This document shows positions 8,564-17,274 of a DNA stretch of 64,000 bases, piece by piece. Position numbers and translations under genes: made by a program. The first letter of the stretch is position 1, and every line of letters begins with the position of its first letter. The notes under the pieces were generated by a model, which had not been told where the DNA came from, did no database searches, and saw only the letters and a program-made list of their open reading frames with translations. The stretch comes from an uncultured Acetatifactor sp. (GTDB lineage Bacteria; Bacillota; Clostridia; Lachnospirales; Lachnospiraceae): assembly GCA_934426825.1 (NCBI GenBank), contig CAKRYI010000010.1, positions 1-64,000 on the forward strand, in the 5' to 3' direction.

Positions 8564-9241
8564 TTAATCCTGCTCCATCTTATACCCTACACCCCAAATG
8601 GTTTTTATCATATCTCCTTTGTCACCCATCTTACTTCTGAGTTTTTTCACGTGGGTGTCAATGGTACGGGCATCTCCGAAATAATCATAATTCCATACAT
8701 GATTTAAAATATTTTCCCTTGAGAGGGCAATTCCCCTGTTTTCCATAAAATATTCTAAGAGTTCAAATTCCTTGTAACTTAACTCCACATCTTTTCCGTC
8801 TATCAGAACCTGATGTGCCGCTTTATTCATCTCAATTCCGCCACAGCTTAATACTTCATCCTTTTCTATCTGATTGGTGCGGCGCAAAATTGCCTCAATG
8901 CGTGCCACAAGAATCTTCGGACTGAACGGTTTAGAAATATACTCATCCACGCCCAGTTCAAATCCCTGCAGTTCGTCCCGTTCGTCCGTGCGCGCCGTCA
9001 GCATAATAATAGGCACTTTGGAGTAGGCACGAATTTCCCTGCACACCTGCCATCCGTCCATCTTGGGCATCATGACATCCAGCACAATCAGTGCAATATC
9101 CTTTGTTTTGAAAAAGATGTCCACCGCCTGTTCTCCGTCCTCTGCCTCTATCACTTCAAAATTACTTTTTATCAGAAAGTCTTTTACCAGCTTGCGCATT
9201 CTGCTTTCGTCGTCTACTACCAGTATTTTTAGCTTTTCCAT
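8564..9241 (-). CDS. OmpR/PhoB-family response regulator
   Basis: A 225-residue transcription regulator. The receiver domain shows the acidic pair Asp10-Asp11, phospho-acceptor Asp55 in LIVLDVMMP, Thr82 and Lys104 in YISKPF. The C-terminal winged helix (about 130-225) has the usual SYKEFELLEY and ARTIDTHVKKLRSKMG signatures. The ATG at 9241 has GGAGG nine bases upstream, eight codons inside the longest open frame. It most likely pairs with the kinase at 5082-6554. The chemoreceptor promoter lies between it and the receptor gene, so the regulator may control that promoter; this is inference. Confidence 0.94.
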   Translation of the reverse strand: MEKLKILVVDDESRMRKLVKDFLIKSNFEVIEAEDGEQAVDIFFKTKDIALIVLDVMMPKMDGWQVCREIRAYSKVPIIMLTARTDERDELQGFELGVDEYISKPFSPKILVARIEAILRRTNQIEKDEVLSCGGIEMNKAAHQVLIDGKDVELSYKEFELLEYFMENRGIALSRENILNHVWNYDYFGDARTIDTHVKKLRSKMGDKGDMIKTIWGVGYKMEQD

Positions 9242-9320
9242 AGGTATTCCTCCACGCCAAAACAATTCTTTCTGCCTAAATAGTAATATAAAAATATGTC
9301 CGAAATGTGAAATTTTACGA

Positions 9321-9899
9321 TTACTCTGTCTCCATCTGTAATTCCCACTCTTTTTCCCGGACTGCCTGCTCGCGTTGTGTCAACTGCTGCTCCCACTCCG
9401 CATAACGGTTGGTAATTACCTTTTCATAATTTAACACATTGGGCTGCTCCGCATTCAGCGTAATAACAAACATTGCAATAATAGCCAGTCCCAAAAAGAT
9501 ATTCAAAATCACCGAAATGGTAAATGACGCTTTTTTCTTCTCGTTCTTCGCCTCGGAGGGCTTTACTCTCGTTTTTGCCGGACTATGCTCTTCCCGCATC
9601 CGGTTGGAAAAGCTCTGGTAAATCGGGATTGGCGTAACATCCTTACTGTCAATACTTTCCTGTGTGAGCAAATACTCCTGAATCTGTTTCAGATACAAAA
9701 TTCCTATGGGAGTTTTAAAAATCCGGTCATGAATCGCCTGATTGTAAATCCTTAAAATTGCCTCCGGATTGGAATAGTCCATCCGGTTCTCCATATAGTC
9801 AATCTTTCTGCGCTCCAACGCAGCCATATCCGCATCCTTGTCCGTGTCAAAGGAAAAGCCGTCCGTCACCTTATTGTCTATATTTCTTATCTCTTCCAA
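9321..9899 (-). CDS. Hypothetical single-pass membrane protein
   Basis: A 192-residue protein I do not recognise. The first 125 residues are hydrophilic, with a predicted cytoplasmic helical region (NPEAILRIYNQ..., ILYLKQIQEYL) and a basic linker; one transmembrane helix follows at about 130-150, and the C-terminal 40 residues form a charged coiled coil. The start is a TTG at 9899 with CAGGG six bases upstream. It precedes the response regulator by about 80 bp on the same strand. Confidence 0.7.
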   Translation of the reverse strand: MEEIRNIDNKVTDGFSFDTDKDADMAALERRKIDYMENRMDYSNPEAILRIYNQAIHDRIFKTPIGILYLKQIQEYLLTQESIDSKDVTPIPIYQSFSNRMREEHSPAKTRVKPSEAKNEKKKASFTISVILNIFLGLAIIAMFVITLNAEQPNVLNYEKVITNRYAEWEQQLTQREQAVREKEWELQMETE

Positions 9900-10047
9900 A
9901 ATGTACCCTGCCTCCTGAACGTTTTACTGTCTCACTGGCTTTTATTATAAAATGTTGCAGCAGATGCGTCAATCCATTCTGTTTACTGCCACTATCTCCT
10001 GCTATCGCTTCTTTTGCTATTGGAACGAAGTCTCCGGTAAAGACAGC

Positions 10048-10077
10048 AAAAAGGGCAGCCTGAGACTGCCCTTTTTT
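10048..10077. terminator. Bidirectional rho-independent terminator
   Basis: GGGCAG/CTGCCC stem with a 7-base loop, flanked by A5 on the left and T6 on the right, between the 9899 gene start and the end of the Rpn remnant. Confidence 0.8.
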
Positions 10078-10113
10078 ATATGACTGTTTACCCCACTTTT
10101 TAAGTCAAAAAGA

Positions 10114-10617
10114 TTACACAAAATCCAACTCTTTATCTGTAATGATTTCTTTCACTTCTTCTATCGCTTTATCCGTGGCACTTGCTATCTGCTCTGCCGT
10201 GAAACCATTCTTGTACATATTCAGAATGATTTTTGCCTCTCCGATAGCAATACCCTTCGCCTCACCTATAGCAATGCCTTCCTCTTTTATCCCCTGACTT
10301 AAGTTACACATAATGCTCACATCCTCTCTCAAATCCTCTTCCACAGGAATATCGTATTCCTTTTCCATGATGTTCAGCTTTTCGTCTACGGTAAGCTCCT
10401 TCGATAACAGTGCACCGAGCAGACGATGCAGTTCATAGGTTTCGTCATGCTCCGGCAGTTCTTTCGCCAGACCGATCATGACGACCTGAAATTCATCTAC
10501 TGTCTTTACCAGTATATGTGCCAGTATGCTCTTTTGTCCCAGTAACCGCTTGGCACTGGTGTCATACTGGGCTTCCCTGTCTGTTGCACTTACTGCATTT
10601 TTTAATTCCCTATTCAT
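10114..10617 (-). pseudogene. Rpn-type PD-(D/E)XK transposase-family gene with internal deletion
   Basis: A 167-residue open frame that joins the two ends of a family normally about 300 residues long in Lachnospiraceae. The first 43 residues (NAVSATDREAQYDTSAKRLL, ILVKTVDEF) are the usual N-terminus; the sequence then jumps at once to the usual C-terminal region (VVMIGLAKELPEHDE, MCNLSQGIKEEG, repeated GIAIGEAK). The central part carrying the PD-(D/E)XK nuclease core is missing, with the frame kept, so catalytic activity is not expected. GGAGG lies nine bases before the ATG, and an intact promoter with a palindrome sits upstream, so the short protein may still be made. Confidence 0.75.
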
Positions 10618-10692
10618 CGGGTCTTTCCTCCTTTGTTATGGAATATTTTTATCCATGGATTCCAGACCTTCTCCAAAGCAATCTCCGTATTT

Positions 10693-10722
10693 ATTATATC
10701 CTGTCCGTTGTATCGATACAAC
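10693..10722 (-). promoter_or_regulatory. Promoter with palindromic operator-like site
   Basis: Minus-strand TTGTAT (10716-10721) and TATAAT (10693-10698) with a 17 bp spacer, 75 bp before the Rpn remnant. A perfect 16 bp palindrome, GTTGTATCGATACAAC (10707-10722), overlaps the -35 hexamer and is placed as a repressor site would be. Confidence 0.6.
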
Positions 10723-10849
10723 CAATTTTTCAAATTTCTGTTCCCTGAAAAAAAAAGTAAAATCATGATTTTCCGGCACTGTATGATACAAAAAATACCA
10801 AAGAGGGCATACGACAGGAAAATGGGAACGTAAGCTATGCACCATAAGC

Positions 10850-10885
10850 AAAAAGGGCGAGGTATATGTCAACCTTGCCCTTTTT
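10850..10885. terminator. Bidirectional rho-independent terminator
   Basis: A 9 bp stem, GGGCGAGGT with ACCTTGCCC (one G-T pair), flanked by A5 and T5. It lies between the lipoprotein gene (stop 11020) and the Rpn promoter. The rest of 10723-11019 shows no convincing gene. Confidence 0.75.
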
Positions 10886-11019
10886 CTACAGCATGCAGTT
10901 TTCAGTTCAGCAAACCGGAAGCTGTCGATTTTATCCCAACGCCGATATCCAGTAGCTCAACACAACAGTCAAGCATACTACGCTCGGAATAAAATACAAT
11001 TATCCTCATTGTGGCAGCA

Positions 11020-11673
11020 TCATTCATAGGGTGAAAACCACGCCTCCAAAAGACTGCCATCATCCGCGAACAATGCCACGGTAGCACCCGTACCGTCCTC
11101 ATACGTTACATATGTCTGGTAATACTCTGCTGTCCATTCTGTCCTGCTGCCGTCCGGCTTTTGCAGGGTAATGCTTTCCTTATACTGCAACGGGGCATCA
11201 GATTCTGCCACCGGATATCCTGCCTTTTCGCAATATTGTACGGCATTATCATGTATCGTTTGTTCCGACACAGCACCAGCTGCCCTCTCCATAAAATCTC
11301 CCATTCCCTCATTTTCGGAAAGCCAGCCAACAGGATACCGGGATATATGTATTATCTTACCGGTTGCCGCCTCCAGCCAAATCTGATAATCGTCTGATTC
11401 TTCAAAAGAACAGTTTGCTATCCAGTATTCCTTTGCATCACGGCTCATGCCGCTGTCCGTTCGTTCCTGCGCATAGGCATTTTGCTTTTTATCAAGGCTG
11501 ATGTTTTCGGGTTTCGCCTCCACAGACAAAATATTCTTTAGCGCATCCTCCGCCCTGTGTTTTGCTTCCTTTTCTGTCAAGCCGCCGTTATGGCTGCCAC
11601 ATGCCGACAATACCATCAACATAACAAGAAACAAAATTCCAACGTGCTTTAGGGGAATATTTTTACCACTCAT
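11020..11673 (-). CDS. Lipoprotein with PepSY-like region
   Basis: A 217-residue predicted lipoprotein: basic N-terminus, hydrophobic stretch and an LSACG lipobox at about residues 21-25. The body contains a segment of PepSY flavour (AKHRAEDALKNIL, then a strand ending IWLEAATGKIIHISR), a fold found in secreted peptidase inhibitors and sensor proteins; the match is tentative. AGGAGG lies six bases before the ATG. It follows the secreted-protein gene by 10 bp and is probably co-transcribed with it from the promoter at 12525-12553. Confidence 0.75.
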   Translation of the reverse strand: MSGKNIPLKHVGILFLVMLMVLSACGSHNGGLTEKEAKHRAEDALKNILSVEAKPENISLDKKQNAYAQERTDSGMSRDAKEYWIANCSFEESDDYQIWLEAATGKIIHISRYPVGWLSENEGMGDFMERAAGAVSEQTIHDNAVQYCEKAGYPVAESDAPLQYKESITLQKPDGSRTEWTAEYYQTYVTYEDGTGATVALFADDGSLLEAWFSPYE

Positions 11674-11683
11674 AACAAACCTC

Positions 11684-12424
11684 CTATACCTCTGGGGGAA
11701 CTATTCCTCCCGGATCTAATATAACAGAAGATACTATAGACGTTCCACCTGCGAAATAAACAGTTCCCCTACACCATAACTCAGAGCCATAAGAATCTCC
11801 TACTTGTTCATTTGAAGGTGTTAACAACGTATATGTTCCATTAGGGCTTAAAATTTGATTTGAATTAACATATGACTTTCCAGTATCCCACCCTTTATCT
11901 ACTTTATTTTCCATCACTAAGACCGTTGGACTACCTCCAGAAACCCATGTTGCCTGATAATTCAAGGATGCCCTATTTCCGCTTGCATTCCATGTAACCA
12001 CCATAGTTGTCCTTAATGTACATCCTTGTCCAGAAACAGGTGAATATCCATATTGTTTGACATCAGGTACCGTCACCGATGTCAGTGCATATTCTTTATA
12101 TAATTCGTCTTGATATATGTATTCACCAATCAGTTGCGATGTACAATATGTATTTACATCATAAACATCAGATGCTTCTATTTCAGCATCCCATTCTATC
12201 CCTGTATCTCTGCATAATTCATCTACTCCAAGCTTTGCTCTATGTATTAATTCGTTTGTCTCAACTATAGGTATTTCACTGTATAGTTGAATTTTTTCCT
12301 GTAGCGCTTTTTCTTTAACTACTACATCATTTGAAGATGCTGCCTTGACTTTTACATCTCCATAGGTACCTAAAAGCAACAGTGAACTAACAACAAGTGC
12401 CAATAACTTAATACCTTTTCTCAT
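11684..12424 (-). CDS. Secreted protein of unknown function
   Basis: A 246-residue protein with a Sec signal peptide (cleavage probably after VKA near residue 28). The first third of the mature part is helical and acidic; the C-terminal two thirds are rich in Ser, Thr, Gly and aromatic residues and look like a beta-sandwich, with two Cys. No family recognised. Its coding sequence is visibly more AT-rich than the neighbouring housekeeping genes, consistent with an accessory or recently acquired gene. It has its own strong promoter and lies upstream of the PepSY-like lipoprotein gene. Confidence 0.7.
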   Translation of the reverse strand: MRKGIKLLALVVSSLLLLGTYGDVKVKAASSNDVVVKEKALQEKIQLYSEIPIVETNELIHRAKLGVDELCRDTGIEWDAEIEASDVYDVNTYCTSQLIGEYIYQDELYKEYALTSVTVPDVKQYGYSPVSGQGCTLRTTMVVTWNASGNRASLNYQATWVSGGSPTVLVMENKVDKGWDTGKSYVNSNQILSPNGTYTLLTPSNEQVGDSYGSELWCRGTVYFAGGTSIVSSVILDPGGIVPPEV

Positions 12425-12524
12425 ACTCTTCCTCCTATTTGATATATAGATTGATTAATAGTTACCCCTATCCAGTTTTCATCTCTATAAACTTTATACA
12501 TTTAAAATCATCCTTTATAGCAAA

Positions 12525-12553
12525 ATGATATCATATTACGCAATGTTTGTCAA
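12525..12553 (-). promoter_or_regulatory. Sigma-A promoter of the secreted protein gene
   Basis: TTGACA (12548-12553) and TATCAT (12525-12530) with a 17 bp spacer on the minus strand, about 100 bp before the start at 12424. Apart from this promoter the AT-rich stretch 12425-12805 shows no gene or RNA I can support. Confidence 0.75.
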
Positions 12554-12805
12554 CAACATTTTACCTTTATGAATAGTATACAGGCAAATCCTAGAAAAAG
12601 TACCTTACTCAAGTAATTATTTACGCTCTAAAATTCTCATTTTTATCATTTCATGAACTTCTCATCCGCAAACATTCCATTGGTGATATATCTCTTTTTT
12701 TATCAGAGAACAATATACTCCATTCCTCTTTGCCCTTTTTCTTCTGCCCAAGATGCAGTTATAAAACTTCCATAGAATAATGCCTTCAAACAAGATAAAT
12801 CCCCC

Positions 12806-13333
12806 TCAACAATCAATATACATATATCCATCCCCTTCTTCCGGTTCGCCTTCCTCTGCCTGTACCATATCATTCGGTTCCATAAACAGAAGTAGCCGTT
12901 GTGCTTCCTCCTTTGATTTGAATATTTTAACTTCGTCTGTCACCTTTTTCTTTTCCATGCACCAGGTGGGACTATCCAGAAAATCCTTCAAATTATCTGC
13001 AATCCGATAAATGTTTTTCCCACTGTCAATATATAAAACCGGAACGGCCTCATCCAGTCCAACCGTTCCCTGAAAGCCTGCGAAATATCCTCCATGGCTG
13101 TCCTTTGCAAATATATCAATCCATGGCACCGAATAAAAATCCGCTATCGGCACATCGTCATCAAACAAAAAACATATATCAAATAGGTCTGCCAATTCCT
13201 GATACTCTCTGCATTTTTCATTTACCGCCATACTGTAAATCGTCGTTCCCGCCCACACCGGCTCGTAATCCGTAAAAAAGTAAGAAACCGCCTCCGGGTG
13301 TGCTATTTTATCAATATAAATCTTTTCTTTCAT
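12806..13333 (-). CDS. SUKH/SMI1-like protein
   Basis: A 175-residue cytoplasmic protein. The strand-helix pattern with PVLYIDSGKNIYRIADNLKDF near residue 105 is like SUKH (SMI1/KNR4) domains, which often serve as immunity proteins for secreted toxins; no toxin gene is next to it, so a role is not assigned. The tail is a Glu-rich acidic stretch. The ATG at 13333 is supported by AAGGTG six bases upstream; the longer frame has no ribosome site. It lies 84 bp after the carboxypeptidase gene on the same strand. Confidence 0.6.
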   Translation of the reverse strand: MKEKIYIDKIAHPEAVSYFFTDYEPVWAGTTIYSMAVNEKCREYQELADLFDICFLFDDDVPIADFYSVPWIDIFAKDSHGGYFAGFQGTVGLDEAVPVLYIDSGKNIYRIADNLKDFLDSPTWCMEKKKVTDEVKIFKSKEEAQRLLLFMEPNDMVQAEEGEPEEGDGYMYIDC

Positions 13334-13417
13334 GTACAACACCTTTCCTCTTTTGTAATACGCTCTTTTGTCCATAAAAAATATCGTCAAGAAACAATAT
13401 AATGTTAATAGCCTCTG

Positions 13418-14770
13418 CTATGTACAAAACCTCCTCCATATCTGCTTCCAGCACCAGCGAAAATCTATCTTCCCGATACTTTGTGTGGTCACAATGCTCT
13501 CTCTCCGATAAACGGTATCTCCGACAGCATAACAGATTTCACCGATTTTGCTTCCCGCCTCCACAGGTGCCGTCAGTGTTTTTTTCATCTGAATCGACAC
13601 CTGCACTTCCTCGTCCGCACGCATCAGGATTCCTTGTTTTTCCTCTGAAACAGCCGTATCAGCCACATTACCCACGCCGCCATTTTCCGCCTCTCTCCTT
13701 TCTGCTATTTCTACTTTAGTATATGCTGTTTCTCCGAGTTTATTTACCTGTCCCATTTCCACCGGAACCGGCTCTAATTTTTCCTCCGCATATGCAATGT
13801 CCTCTCTCAAAAAATCACGGTAAAAATAATTGTCGATTCCATACTGCATCAGCTTGGACGTGTCGCTCCATTTATAGGTTTTATGATTCGGCCACCCGCA
13901 GGCAAGCAGCGCCACCACAAAAGTCCGTTCCTCCCGCTGCACCGCTCCCACATAGCAGTAGCCCGCCTTATTTGTAAAACCGGTCTTTCCACTGATAGCA
14001 CCTTCAAACATAGTAAGCAGGGCATTGTGATTATTGCAGTGAAAACTTCTGCCGTTTGCCGTAAATCCGTAGGACGGTGTCTCCGTGACAGCCAGAAAAT
14101 CCTCCTTTTTTTCGGAGTCCCGGACGCAGTAGCACATTATTCTTGCCAAATCCGCAGCCGTGGTATGGTGTTCCTTTTGCACCTGCGTCCCGTCACTTAG
14201 CGTTATGGTTTCCACAGCGTCTAACCCGTTTGGCGTAATAAAATAAGTATCCGTGCAGCCTATTTGGGCAGCTTTTTCATTCATCAACTGTGCAAAGGCA
14301 GCTACCGCCCGCTTGCTCTCCTCCACAGTCGGATTTTCACCGTTCCCTGTGCTTTCTTTTTCTGACATGGCAAGATGTTTTCGTCCGATATGCTCTGCAA
14401 GCGCCACCGCCGAATCGTTATGGGACTCCAGCATTAAGGAATGCAGCAGGTCCCTCACCGTATATTGCTCTCCCTGCCTGATATACAATTTCACCTTGGG
14501 CATGGAAGCTGCATAGGAAGATACCGTTACCGTTTCGTCCAGACAATCCTCCTCCAAGGTCAGAATACAAGTCATAATCTTGGTGGTACTTGCCATCGCC
14601 ATTGGCTCCCCGGCATTTTTTCCATACAATACTCTACCCGAATCCGCATCCATGAGCACCGCCGCCTGTGCGTACAAACTGCCCTGAAAATCATTTTCCG
14701 CACATACGGAAAACGTTATTACAAAACTTAAAATGAGGGCACAAAAAAAGCCTCCTATTATTTTCTTCAT
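13418..14770 (-). CDS. D-alanyl-D-alanine carboxypeptidase, S11 family
   Basis: A 450-residue penicillin-binding protein. A signal peptide (about 1-24) precedes the peptidase domain with the three active-site motifs: STTK (Ser61, Lys64), SHN in a LESHNDSAVALAEHIG context, and KTG in GAISGKTGFTNKAGYC. A C-terminal beta domain follows (about 300-440). It removes the terminal D-Ala of peptidoglycan pentapeptides outside the membrane. The ATG at 14770 gives a standard signal peptide; a TTG six codons upstream is possible but no ribosome site is clear. A second S11 gene lies at 17275-18435, on the other side of scpB-scpA. Confidence 0.93.
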   Translation of the reverse strand: MKKIIGGFFCALILSFVITFSVCAENDFQGSLYAQAAVLMDADSGRVLYGKNAGEPMAMASTTKIMTCILTLEEDCLDETVTVSSYAASMPKVKLYIRQGEQYTVRDLLHSLMLESHNDSAVALAEHIGRKHLAMSEKESTGNGENPTVEESKRAVAAFAQLMNEKAAQIGCTDTYFITPNGLDAVETITLSDGTQVQKEHHTTAADLARIMCYCVRDSEKKEDFLAVTETPSYGFTANGRSFHCNNHNALLTMFEGAISGKTGFTNKAGYCYVGAVQREERTFVVALLACGWPNHKTYKWSDTSKLMQYGIDNYFYRDFLREDIAYAEEKLEPVPVEMGQVNKLGETAYTKVEIAERREAENGGVGNVADTAVSEEKQGILMRADEEVQVSIQMKKTLTAPVEAGSKIGEICYAVGDTVYRRESIVTTQSIGKIDFRWCWKQIWRRFCT

Positions 14771-14838
14771 TGATTTACCATACTTCAATGATTTCTATAA
14801 TATATGAGGCTTCTACCTTATCTTATGTGTAAGTTGTT

Positions 14839-15408
14839 TTATATATCGAGCTGGAGCTGTACTTCCGACTCCGCCTGCTGTTTAAATTCCTCTATCTGTA
14901 CCGGATTCAGTTCCGGCAGTTCTTCCAGACTCTTCACGCCAAAGCATCTCAAAAACTGCTCCGTGGTACCAAACAAAAGAGGTCTGCCCGGTGCGTCCAG
15001 ACGTCCCAATTCCGTAATCAGGTCATACTCCAACAGCTTATTGATTGCATGGTCGCAGCTTACGCCTCTCACCTTCTCTATCTCCAGTCTGGTAACAGGC
15101 TGTTTATAGGCAATGATGGACAACGTTTCCAAAACGGTATCCGTCAGCGTCATCTTTCTCGGTGCCTTCGCTATCTTAATCAGATACTCGTACATTTCCG
15201 CCTTGGTACACAACTGCACGGCATTGTCAAACTGCGTCAGCGCAATTCCCCTGTCTTCCTGCTCGTACCGTTCTGCCATATCTTTTAAAATGCTCTTTGT
15301 CGTTCTTACATCTTCCTCTATCACATCCGCAAGTCTGCTGATTTCCACGGATTCCCCCATGGTAAACAACACCGCTTCGATTACCGCTTCCGCCTTTGTC
15401 CTATCCAT
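14839..15408 (-). CDS. scpB: Segregation and condensation protein ScpB
   Basis: A 189-residue protein with tandem winged-helix domains, typical ScpB length. Signatures include AVLFTMGESVEI near the N-terminus and VLETLSIIAYKQPVTR..EIEKVRGV at the second winged helix. ScpB binds ScpA and, through it, SMC to organise the chromosome. It follows scpA by 26 bp on the same strand, the conserved order in Firmicutes. Confidence 0.96.
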   Translation of the reverse strand: MDRTKAEAVIEAVLFTMGESVEISRLADVIEEDVRTTKSILKDMAERYEQEDRGIALTQFDNAVQLCTKAEMYEYLIKIAKAPRKMTLTDTVLETLSIIAYKQPVTRLEIEKVRGVSCDHAINKLLEYDLITELGRLDAPGRPLLFGTTEQFLRCFGVKSLEELPELNPVQIEEFKQQAESEVQLQLDI

Positions 15409-15434
15409 TCTGTTTCATACCTTTCCCGTTATCC

Positions 15435-16181
15435 TCAAGCCACATTGGACGTAATCATAATATCATCGAAAATATTTTCCTGACTGATGTTGATTTTTCC
15501 GGTTTTCATCAGTTCCAGTATAATCAAAAAAGTAACAATGACCTCCATTTTACTGGATTGCTTTTCCAAAAGTTTGCGAAAACTGAAACTCCTATGCTCT
15601 CTGGCATATGCCTCCACATAGAGCGTTTTCGCATCCATATCCACCTCGTCCTTTTCAATATTGCCGTACTGACTTCGGATGGGGTCGATTTTGTCTTCCT
15701 GTTTTTTGATAATGGATTTAAAAATCTCATGGAGCCGGTTCAGATTCATATCCCCGATTAATTCTTCGTAGTTGACCGGCTGGCGGTAAGATGCCACTTC
15801 CTTCGGCAGCTTCTGCTCCCGGTACAGATTACGGGAAGCATCCACCTGACGGTCCCTCAGTTCCAAAGACATATACTTGTACATCTTGTATTCCAGCAAT
15901 TTCTGTACCAATTCCGCTCTGGGATCCTCTTCCTCCCCTTCCTCGTTCACTTCCTTGGGAAGAAGCATCTTGCACTTAATGTCAATCAAAGTTGCCGCCA
16001 TCACCAGAAATTCACTCATGACGTTCATATCACGGGTCTGCATCTGCTTGATATAATCCAGATACTGCTCCGTAATCTCCACAATCGGAATATCATATAT
16101 GTCAATTTTATTCTTTTCAATCAAATGGAGTAACAGGTCCAGCGGACCTTCAAAAGCCTCCAACTTTACCGGAATTGCCAT
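15435..16181 (-). CDS. scpA: Segregation and condensation protein ScpA (kleisin)
   Basis: A 248-residue kleisin. The N-terminal signature FEGPLDLLLHLIEKNKIDIYDIPI is intact, and the C-terminal winged helix (FRKLLEKQSSKMEVIVTFL...LELMKTGKI) that binds the SMC head is present. AAAGGG lies nine bases before the ATG. It bridges the SMC heads and recruits ScpB. It precedes scpB and follows the metallophosphoesterase gene. Confidence 0.96.
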   Translation of the reverse strand: MAIPVKLEAFEGPLDLLLHLIEKNKIDIYDIPIVEITEQYLDYIKQMQTRDMNVMSEFLVMAATLIDIKCKMLLPKEVNEEGEEEDPRAELVQKLLEYKMYKYMSLELRDRQVDASRNLYREQKLPKEVASYRQPVNYEELIGDMNLNRLHEIFKSIIKKQEDKIDPIRSQYGNIEKDEVDMDAKTLYVEAYAREHRSFSFRKLLEKQSSKMEVIVTFLIILELMKTGKINISQENIFDDIMITSNVA

Positions 16182-16245
16182 AACAAACTACCCTTTTACC
16201 ATTTACTGAATTTACGTTTCTCTTTTGTAACACGCAATATCCATA

Positions 16246-17226
16246 TTATAACAAACCTTCCTCTACTTTGCAAACGTGGAGTGGATTCCACTTGAAATCC
16301 CACTGAATTACACTTGCATTTCCGCAGATTCCACTCTCTTTATAACTTTGACTTTCGGAATCCTCCGCATCCTCCGGCTCGAAATCCACCACCAAAAGCT
16401 CCCCCGGATTAAACAACCGAATAGGAATCGTGTGCATCCCCAATCCCCTGCTGAGCCACATCACGGACTTGTCCTGAGTAAAAATTCCTCCATCGTACTT
16501 CGGAAACAGTCTCACATTCGGCGAAACCACTCCCTTTCCCCAGACCGGAACCCTTACCATTCCCCCGTGCACATGACCTGACAGAACCAGTTCTGCCCCC
16601 CACTTGGCATATTGGGGAAAATAATCCGGATTATGTGCCAGCAGCACATGGTAACTATCTGCACAGGTTTTCCCCAGAATACCGTCCAGATACTCCTTTT
16701 CCATGGGCTGTATTCCGAAGCGCTTATAATAAGCGCGGTCGATTTCCACACCATACACTGCAATTCCATACTCCTCCAGCACAATATGTGCGTTTTCCAA
16801 CCTGTGGACTCCCGCACTCTTTAGTGCCTCGTCATATTCCCTGCACATCTCTCCATAAGTCTGTGGATATAACTTCATGCGCTGTTCATGATTACCGTTT
16901 GCGTAATAAACGGGATATTCCTTCGCAAGTTCCGTTATCAGGTGAATGGCTACATCCAGTTTTTTCCCCGGTTTTGCCGTGGGAATGTCACCCGCCACCA
17001 GAATCATGTCCGGGTGTTGTTCCCGGATTGCCGCAAGCAGTATTTCATTGTCTTTTCCGTATTGTTTATTATGCAGGTCTGCCAAAACAACAGCCCGGCA
17101 CTCCTTTTTAATTTTTGCATCCGCAAAGCTGTGGCTTTTCACCACGAACCGGTTGCTGTCGTACAGCATCACCCACAGCATTACCAGAACAATCAGCCCG
17201 ATAATTGTAATTATGATATTTGCCAA
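16246..17226 (-). CDS. Membrane-anchored metallophosphoesterase (YkuE-like)
   Basis: A 326-residue calcineurin-type phosphoesterase. A single N-terminal transmembrane helix (about 3-20) anchors it; metal-binding motifs follow: DLH in VVLADLHN, GD in LVAGDIP, GNHE, and GHVHGG in LSGHVHGGMVR. The C-terminal 45 residues after the domain are not typical and contain two Cys. The start is a TTG at 17226, with GGGAA five bases upstream. Substrate unknown; relatives act on UDP-diacyl sugars, cyclic dinucleotides or unknown phosphodiesters. It lies between the carboxypeptidase and scpA genes. Confidence 0.88.
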   Translation of the reverse strand: MANIIITIIGLIVLVMLWVMLYDSNRFVVKSHSFADAKIKKECRAVVLADLHNKQYGKDNEILLAAIREQHPDMILVAGDIPTAKPGKKLDVAIHLITELAKEYPVYYANGNHEQRMKLYPQTYGEMCREYDEALKSAGVHRLENAHIVLEEYGIAVYGVEIDRAYYKRFGIQPMEKEYLDGILGKTCADSYHVLLAHNPDYFPQYAKWGAELVLSGHVHGGMVRVPVWGKGVVSPNVRLFPKYDGGIFTQDKSVMWLSRGLGMHTIPIRLFNPGELLVVDFEPEDAEDSESQSYKESGICGNASVIQWDFKWNPLHVCKVEEGLL

Positions 17227-17274
17227 TTTCTTTCCCGTACCTTTCCGTCTTTAAGAATATCACATTTCCCGCTT

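Noticed and set aside
10902..11102. 66-codon minus-strand frame
   Set aside because: It overlaps the end of the lipoprotein gene in another frame and has no ribosome site or recognisable sequence.
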